Below, in pieces: positions 58,144-64,000 of a DNA stretch of 64,000 bases. A program made the translations under genes and the position numbers. The DNA is from Rapana venosa (taxonomy: Eukaryota; Mollusca; Gastropoda; Neogastropoda; Muricidae), in NCBI GenBank assembly GCA_028751875.1, contig CM054145.1:2460476-2524475 (forward strand), in the 5' to 3' direction. How positions within the stretch are numbered: position 1 is the stretch's first letter; the number at the start of each line of letters is the position of its first letter. Under the pieces are notes generated by a model. The model worked only from the letters and a program-made list of their open reading frames with translations, did no database searches and was not told the origin of the DNA.

Positions 58144-58180
<37 letters not shown>
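58105..58180. repeat. GA microsatellites
   Basis: Two (GA)n tracts separated by about 20 bp. Confidence 0.95.
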
Positions 58181-58182
<2 letters not shown>

Positions 58183-58363
58183 GAAAACAAAGTTTATTCA
58201 GTATAGGCCACAGCCCCTTCTGAATGGGGGTACAGGTAAACATCACACAAGTAACACAAAAACAATAATCACAAAATATTACATAAAAGGATTTTACAAA
58301 CATCACTTCCTATTCACTATAAAGAAACTATAGATGGATCAAGTATTAGTCATTCCTAACACT

Positions 58364-58700
58364 CTAAGAACATCTTCTGAAAACTTTATACAGGTATATG
58401 CACAAATTCTTGAGTAAATCTTCATTTTGACTTGACATAAGCAAAACTGCTCGAAATAGACATGGATTCGAATAAAATTTAGACGGAATGTATCTTTGCC
58501 TGAGATCAAAAATAGCTGGACAGCAGAGCAAAATATGAACTTCGTCTTTGTTATCACTTTTACACAATGGACATATCAAATTGTTATCTTTATTCTTTTT
58601 ATAACGGTTAGAATGTAGTGCCATATCTGTAATGCCAAATCTAAACATCGTTAAATAACGCTTTACATGTCTATCAATATCCAGTGACAAATAGAGTTTA
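58364..58700 (-). mobile_element. Non-LTR retrotransposon C-terminal zinc-knuckle region (fragment 11)
   Basis: The minus frame reads RFGITDMALHSNRYKK, then CPLCKSDNKDEVHILLCCPA, then PCLFRAVLLMSSQNEDLLKN. This is a CX2C...HX4C knuckle with the flanking conserved blocks seen C-terminal to RT in some non-LTR elements. The frame is open, so it is a relatively young fragment. A 35-bp tandem duplication (58662-58731) lies at its 5' edge. Confidence 0.85.
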
Positions 58701-58741
58701 CATGTCTATCAATATCCAGTGACAAATAGAGTTCACACTTT

Positions 58742-58742
<1 letters not shown>

Positions 58743-58811
<69 letters not shown>
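58743..58811. repeat. 69-bp perfect GA microsatellite
   Basis: Uninterrupted (GA)n. Confidence 0.97.
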
Positions 58812-58812
<1 letters not shown>

Positions 58813-59019
58813 ACACAGTACATTTTGAATCCATATGATATTGCGTATAGTTTTCAATTCATCAACACTATCACCATTAGCACTCACTGTGATTTAACAT
58901 TGTACATGTTAAGATCATCCTAGAGTCATAATAAAGAAGTAGGATAGTGGAAAAAATCATTTCTAGAAGTCATTTTTCAATAACACAATAGCGATATACA
59001 AGTAAAACATTCACAATTA

Positions 59020-59184
59020 TACAGAGAGAGAGAGAGTGAGAGTGAGGAGAGAAGGGGGGGGGGGGGGGGGGGGGAGAGAGAGAGAGGATAATTTGGTTTA
59101 ATGTAAGGGAGGATATATTTACAGAGAGAGAGAGGGTGGAGGGGAAAGAGAGAGGGAGGAGAGGGAAGGGGAGAGAGGGAGAGA

Positions 59185-59215
<31 letters not shown>

Positions 59216-59385
59216 GAGGTCAAATTTGTATTTCCACGTTCAGAGAAATCTAGATCTAGATGACAGTTTAAAGCTTATGTCAAAGTCTTGTTTTTCCCCT
59301 CAGATCGTACATTGAGAGGGAGGGAGGGAGGGAGAGAGGAGGGAGGGAGAGAGAGAGGGGGGGGGGGGGGAGGAGAGAGAGAACT
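59020..59385. repeat. Purine-only GA/G-run cluster
   Basis: Several (GA)n blocks and G-runs (about 18 G at 59057-59074) are interspersed with short unique sequence. A second purine block is at 59328-59382. Confidence 0.95.
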
Positions 59386-59687
59386 CAGAAATTTAATGTA
59401 TCTCGGCCTTAGGCCATAATACATGGTTGGCGTAGGAGGAATTGACAATGCCACAGAGTGGGCAAAAACCGGATAACATACACAATACCAAGCTCACTTT
59501 CAGTGAAAGAAATAATGAAGACAATGCACAAATGCATAAAAATACATATGTATCAAACACAATTTCGATCTAAGTGTATCTTCCTTATGTCTGGAAAAAA
59601 ATCAATATACATATAGTTTCTCAAAATCATAACAAAACGATAACCGTATCTTTGTTTGTGATGTAAATATCTTACTACAACAAGCTT

Positions 59688-59765
59688 TTGAGAGAGAGAG
59701 AGAGAGGGGGGGGGGGGGGGGAGGGGGGGGGGGAGAGGGGGGGGGAGAAAGAGAGAGAGAGTTGC
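59688..59765. repeat. GA and poly-G purine tract
   Basis: (GA)n flanks a near-continuous G-run region at about 59706-59746. Confidence 0.95.
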
Positions 59766-59949
59766 CTAACTGATGGAAGTCTTTCTGAAGTTTTTTTAAA
59801 TCTTGTACAGCCTCTGATGATCGGCAGTGTTCTTGCGTGATGCTTTAATGCTGTTCTGTAATTAGCACAATCTCCTTCAGTGAATGCATTGTTCTTTCCA
59901 TGTTTGAAACACAGCCAATAGATAGCCATGTTCGATTTTCTCAAGCCAA

Positions 59950-60150
59950 GGCTACTTGAGCTCTGAACCTGCTGGGTGGCAGCATCTGCTATCTCCTCAA
60001 CGATCTCTGTCCCAATTACTTGTTTCCCGAGTACAAGGCCTCTTGGAAGATGACGTTATCAAAGAGGACAACAGAGCAGGAAGAGGGCTTGTTGCGGCCC
60101 TGGGGCTACCTACCAACGCAATGAATGAACGCAGCATGAACTGAAGAGGA
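59950..60150 (+). other. GC-richer segment with open frames, not assigned
   Basis: About 180 bp are distinctly less AT-rich than the surroundings and open in two plus frames for about 55-62 codons. Neither peptide is recognised and there are no clear flanking splice sites. It could be part of the 3' UTR of the kinase gene to the right on the minus strand. Confidence 0.25.
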
Positions 60151-60604
60151 TGAAGTACAGTTTCTGTGATTGGTCAAAAGCGAGGTGCTTAGCTAACCAG
60201 AAGCGTCATACGAGAACTTGAGGGGTGGGGGAGGGGGGAAGTAGTGCCTAATTTTAGAGATTATATACATGGTAGTTGGGATGGCACACTGTTTGTTCCA
60301 AAACGCGCACTCCAGGATTTTGGGGGCATCCATTAGGGCACACTGTCCACAAGGGCGCACTCTAGAATCAACACTGTACATGGTTTATACATACACACAC
60401 TCACACTCACGCACATGTATGCACATACACTATACATGCTCATACAAACATACATATCATAAAAATACGAAAAAATCGTACAGGTAGGCAGGTATGTGAA
60501 AAATATTTTTTAAAATGACCTCAGTCACACACACACAACCTAAGAACAAGCAAACAATACCCTTGGTGCTGGCTGGACCCTGGGTTATAAGGTTGCCAGC
60601 CTTT

Positions 60605-60675
60605 CCTTGCCCCCCCCCCCCCCCCCCCCCCACTTCTCTCCAACACTAGGAGCAGGGGGGGGGGGGGGGGGGTGT
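60605..60675. repeat. Poly-C then poly-G, closely spaced
   Basis: About 20 C (60611-60630) and about 17 G (60656-60672) are separated by about 25 bp. They are complementary and could form a hairpin immediately downstream of the kinase stop codon. Confidence 0.95.
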
Positions 60676-60676
60676 C

Positions 60677-60988
60677 TTATTGCAGCGGAAGCCGTTGGTC
60701 TCCCTGCTTGTTTTGTAACTCGTGCTGGGAATCTTTCACAAGACTCATGGTCGCCATGATATCTGCTGTAGGGACAGGACACTTGAAGAAGTAGCTGTGA
60801 TCAAGCGCCCCCAATGCTGACAACCTCTTTGCCGGATTCAACACCAGCAGTCCTTTGAACAAGTCGATGACATACACGTCTGTGATCCCCTCATGTTTCA
60901 GGCCATATTCAAGGCGGCTGGGCTGGTTCTTGGGCAGACTGGGCACATACCTGGCGTAGTCTGGGAGGTCCCGCACACCTGGGAAGGC
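60677..60988 (-). CDS. CDK-family protein kinase, terminal coding exon
   Basis: The minus-strand exon begins after a textbook acceptor (GTGTTCTCCCAG|GCCTTCC) and ends in TAA at 60677. It encodes about 103 residues. FPGVRDLPDYARY matches the WPG...LPDY segment after the CDK insert. DLFKGLLVLNPAKRLSALGA then LDHSYFF is the kinase subdomain XI block with its conserved Arg. A short C-terminal tail follows. Cyclin-dependent kinases phosphorylate Ser/Thr in cell-cycle or transcription control. The tail (YFFKCPVP) and LPDY resemble CDK20, and the LLVLNPAKR block also resembles CDK9, so the subfamily is open. Upstream exons with the catalytic core lie beyond a large intron containing repeats, outside the window. 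This is the most secure host coding sequence here. Confidence 0.82.
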   Translation of the reverse strand, partial: AFPGVRDLPDYARYVPSLPKNQPSRLEYGLKHEGITDVYVIDLFKGLLVLNPAKRLSALGALDHSYFFKCPVPTADIMATMSLVKDSQHELQNKQGDQRLPLQ

Positions 60989-61270
60989 CTGGGAGAACAC
61001 AGAGCACCGCCGTTAACAGTACTGTTGGGGGGGGGGGAACAAAACAGCAACAATAACATTTTTAAAAAAAGAGTTCTACTACATCACTGAACAGTTGCAC
61101 TTACTGGAGCATCAGCCTACTGGAGTTGCACTATTCAATTCTATCCCAGATATGAAGGTAAATGTGCCTACCTTGCTCCGATTGTTTTATATTAATTTTC
61201 ATGCGTACCACCCCAAAACAGTTGTAGATCGCGGGTGTATCCTCTTTTAACCTAGTAGCTCGGCGCCCAG
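60989..61270. other. Intron sequence of the kinase gene
   Basis: No repeat or exon recognised. It includes a G-run at about 61026-61036. Confidence 0.5.
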
Positions 61271-61273
61271 AAC

Positions 61274-63320
61274 ATTCTAAAATAATTGTTGTTGAGTCAA
61301 ATCGCTATGCTGCTGAGTACTCTGCATCACATCAAATCAAGCGATCGTTGTATTTTCATCATACAAAGCCACCACTTTGCACATTCCACCAGGACAGTTG
61401 CAATGGCATCAATCCTTTTGCTGAACTTTTCAGAGTACTTGACGACTGATAAAGCGACAAAAACTCATTTTTTCAACACTAATGTCAAGAGATAGTATTT
61501 ACCTAATCATGACATTGTTGCACTGCAAGAACTTTGCTTATTGTGTTAAAATCAATCCAGGGCTCTGATGGCGAGACAGTGATCGGTCGTGCGCACACGA
61601 TTTTTTGTTTTACATAATCATAAACACTACATGCTGCTATAAAATTACACTAATTTAAAAGCTTGTTATCTAAACTTTTTAACGATTTATAGCTTTACAC
61701 ACTGTTGTTTGAGCCCACCCTGCTTCAAAACAACGCTAGCCAATGTTAGTTCTGCAAGCAAACACTGAGCCGACTATTGAACACAGCGCTACCAGGGTTA
61801 AAAAAAGAAAGCCAAGTTTCTGAGCACCCAGAGGAGGCAGCTCAAATTGGGGCTACTATGCCATAATCCTAATGAGTGACAACAACACCAGCACAAAGTG
61901 CTGTAGAAAGCATAACTTTTGCCTTGTGGCGACTGACCAATGTATGAAAAATCCTCCTTGTATTTGATAGCTTTGTTGCTGTTGTTCTGCGTTCCCCAGC
62001 TTTACACCCTGGGGGTCACCCAGAACATGCACTCTGACTCACTCATCCCAACCGGGAATCACTGTGAGATAGGAAGTACACCGGATGAGAAGTTGGCGTG
62101 TATGACTCTTTTCAAGCACCACACCATGTAGGCAGCCATACTCTGACTTCAGAGGATTTTTTCTCCTATAAAGGAGAGTGCAGGTTGTTATGTTAAGAGC
62201 TTGTCATGGCTGAAGGCAATCTCAACACACATTTTAGTGTAGGCCTTGGCAATTAGCTGACATCAGTAACTGACGCTGATTTTGGCCTGTGCCAAATTTT
62301 GAGGCAATTGATTTCTGCTGATGTTCATTAATGTAACTGACAACGCGGCATCAAATCCAAAAATGTTTTTAATGCACAGAGCATGTTTTATGTTTTCACT
62401 TCTTGTAGTTGTAGTATACGGTTTTCAGTAATGCTGTGTTTTCATGCAGACCACTCACACACTATCGTGTTTTATGTTGTTTACTTGAGATGATGTCATA
62501 ATCATGGAGACATAATTTTGACTGCAACATATGCAACAATCATTTACCAACAATCGCCTCTGTTCTAAAGTATAAGAGATAGTAACTTTCAAACATATCT
62601 ACCCATTTTCAGCTCATTTTGGTCAAATCCTTCTATGACCAGGCAGTTGAAAGAGTTCTGTGTACTAGTAAACTACTGTCAGGTCAACAAGTGTACGTAC
62701 CCCTAGCACCAGCAAACCCACTCTTTCCATGAGCTAAGGCCTTGTCTAGCCCTGTTAGCGCTGCTGAAGTGACGCCAGTGGGCTCAGTGCTTACTGGCTG
62801 AATTAACATTGGCCAGCGTTGTTATGAAGCAGGGGGGGCTCAAATAACCCTTGATATTGATAGGTAAAACTGAACTAAGTGTGTAAAGCTGTAAATCACT
62901 GGAAAGATTAGACAACAAACTGTTCAATGAGTATAATTTTATAGCAGCATGTAGTGTTTATGATTATGTTAAAATAAAAAAACAAACAAAAAAACCCAAT
63001 CGCCTGTGCACTACCAATCACTGTCGCGCCGTCAGGGCCCCAGATCAATCTTAATACAATAAGCAATGTTCTTGCGGTACAAAAATGTCATGATTAGATA
63101 AATACTATCTCTTGACATTAGTGTTGAAAAAATAAGGAGTTGTGTCGCTTTATCGGTCATCAAATACTCAGAAAAGTTCAGCGAAGGGATCAACACCATT
63201 GTGACCGTCATGGAGGTATGTGGCTGGCTTTCTATGACGAAAATACAACAATCACTTGATTTCATGTGGTGCAAAGTACTCAGCAGCATAATGATGTGAC
63301 TCGACAACTATTATTTAGAA
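61274..63320. mobile_element. Inverted-repeat element with arms of about 0.53 kb
   Basis: The left arm (about 61274-61800) and right arm (about 62760-63320) are diverged reverse complements. Matching blocks include TTCTAAAATAATTGTTGTTG against its complement at the far right, ATGCTGCTGAGTACT, AAACACTACATGCTGCTATA and the CCAATGTTA / TAACATTGG blocks. The 0.95-kb interior carries a dispersed repeat (61977-62310). No transposase is seen. It could be a non-autonomous foldback-type element or two oppositely inserted copies of one repeat. It lies in an intron of the kinase gene. Confidence 0.75.
61977..62310. repeat. Dispersed repeat, copy 2
   Basis: Partner of 28820-29175 (CTTTACACCCTGGGGGTCA, AGAGGATTTTTTCTCCT, CAATTAGCTGACATCA). 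It sits inside the inverted-repeat element. Confidence 0.88.
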
Positions 63321-63329
63321 GCCTCATTG

Positions 63330-63636
63330 CGTCAAAATAAAGTAAAACAATCTGTGATGTCGAAATCGCTGAGCAGCAAAGAAGTCCAACAACCTTCACC
63401 CCTTTCTGTGGCCCTACAACAAACGGCCTTAACATTCATTGGCTGACCTTTGAAAGCAAAAGTGAGCTTTCAATTACGATCACCTACGTCATCCTGGAAT
63501 ATTCTGGGATCCACCACATAGCTGAGACCTGTCATTCCCAGAATGTTCCGGGAACTGCGCTACTAGGACTAACAATTTTTTTAAAATGTGTAATGATTAC
63601 AGTATGTCAATGGACTACTCCAGCCTATCCATAACC
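63330..63636. other. Intronic spacer with two heat-shock-element-like motifs
   Basis: GGAATATTCTGGGA at 63496-63509 and AGAATGTTCCGGGA at about 63540-63553 both follow the GAAnnTTCnnGGA layout. No exon was seen. Confidence 0.35.
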
Positions 63637-64000
63637 AGTGCACAATGCATTGGCAACAGGTGACATAGTTCTTACAGTAACCAGTGCACAATGCATTGGC
63701 AACATAGTTCTTACAGTAACCAGTGCACAATGCATTGGCAACATAGTTCTTACAGTAACCAGTGCACAATGCATTGGCAACATAGTTCTTACTGTAACCA
63801 GTGCACAATGCATTGGCAACATAGTTCTTACAGTAACCAGTGCACAATGCATTGGCAACAGGTGACATAGTTCTTACAGTAACCAGTGCACAATGCATTG
63901 GCAACATAGTTCTTACTGTAACCAGTGCACAATGCATTGGCAAATAGTTCTTACAGTAACAGTGCACAATGCATTGGACAGGTGACATAGTTCTTACAGT
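63637..64000. repeat. 39/46-bp tandem repeat running off the window
   Basis: The unit CAGTGCACAATGCATTGGCA then ACATAGTTCTTACAGTAAC (39 bp) occurs about nine times. Some units carry a 7-bp insertion (AGGTGAC, giving 46 bp). It is contiguous, without spacers, and continues past 64000. Because 39 is divisible by three, all frames show 13-residue periodic ORFs, which I do not consider genes. Confidence 0.97.

Noticed and set aside
63581..63988. 135-codon periodic frame
   Set aside because: The 39-bp tandem repeat is divisible by three and stays open in several frames without coding evidence.

Overview
This is eukaryotic, intron- and repeat-dominated DNA. There are no operons or bacterial gene packing, and most long open frames are low-complexity or transposon-derived. 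The repeat types suggest a lophotrochozoan, most likely a marine gastropod: tRNA-derived SINEs with CA/GT tails, several non-LTR retrotransposon fragments, a tRNA/5S chimeric SINE, and very long poly-G/poly-C and GA runs. The taxon is inferred from memory of such repeats, not proven.

Layout. Region 0-9 kb holds a SINE, a nested 59-bp/25-bp minisatellite (2.43-3.26 kb), LINE 3' ends, a tandem triplicate (7.07-8.43 kb), and a possible small spliced minus-strand gene (8.81 to 5.08 kb). Region 9-14.87 kb holds LINE reverse-transcriptase and endonuclease fragments and SINEs. The dominant structure follows: a 16.36-kb unit (14873-31234) is repeated head to tail from 31235. The second copy is almost identical until about 44.24 kb. 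It then decays into a noisy version of the same sequence and ends at a gap of exactly 500 N (45840-46339). This is either a real tandem segmental duplication whose assembly broke inside copy 2, or an assembly artefact.

Right of the gap, 46.9-51.5 kb carries a phase-consistent three-exon minus-strand gene candidate of unknown function, with a LINE fragment in its first intron. Region 52-55 kb is a SINE cluster and a 43-bp array. Region 57.2-59.8 kb is unusually rich in GA tracts. The most confident host coding sequence is a terminal exon of a CDK-family protein kinase on the minus strand (60677-60988). A 2-kb inverted-repeat element (61.27-63.32 kb) and a 39/46-bp tandem array running off the window finish the sequence.

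No set of genes here forms a recognisable pathway. I found no convincing undescribed molecular system. The best leads are the 16.4-kb duplication, the tRNA+5S SINE family, the two uncharacterised spliced gene candidates and the inverted-repeat element.
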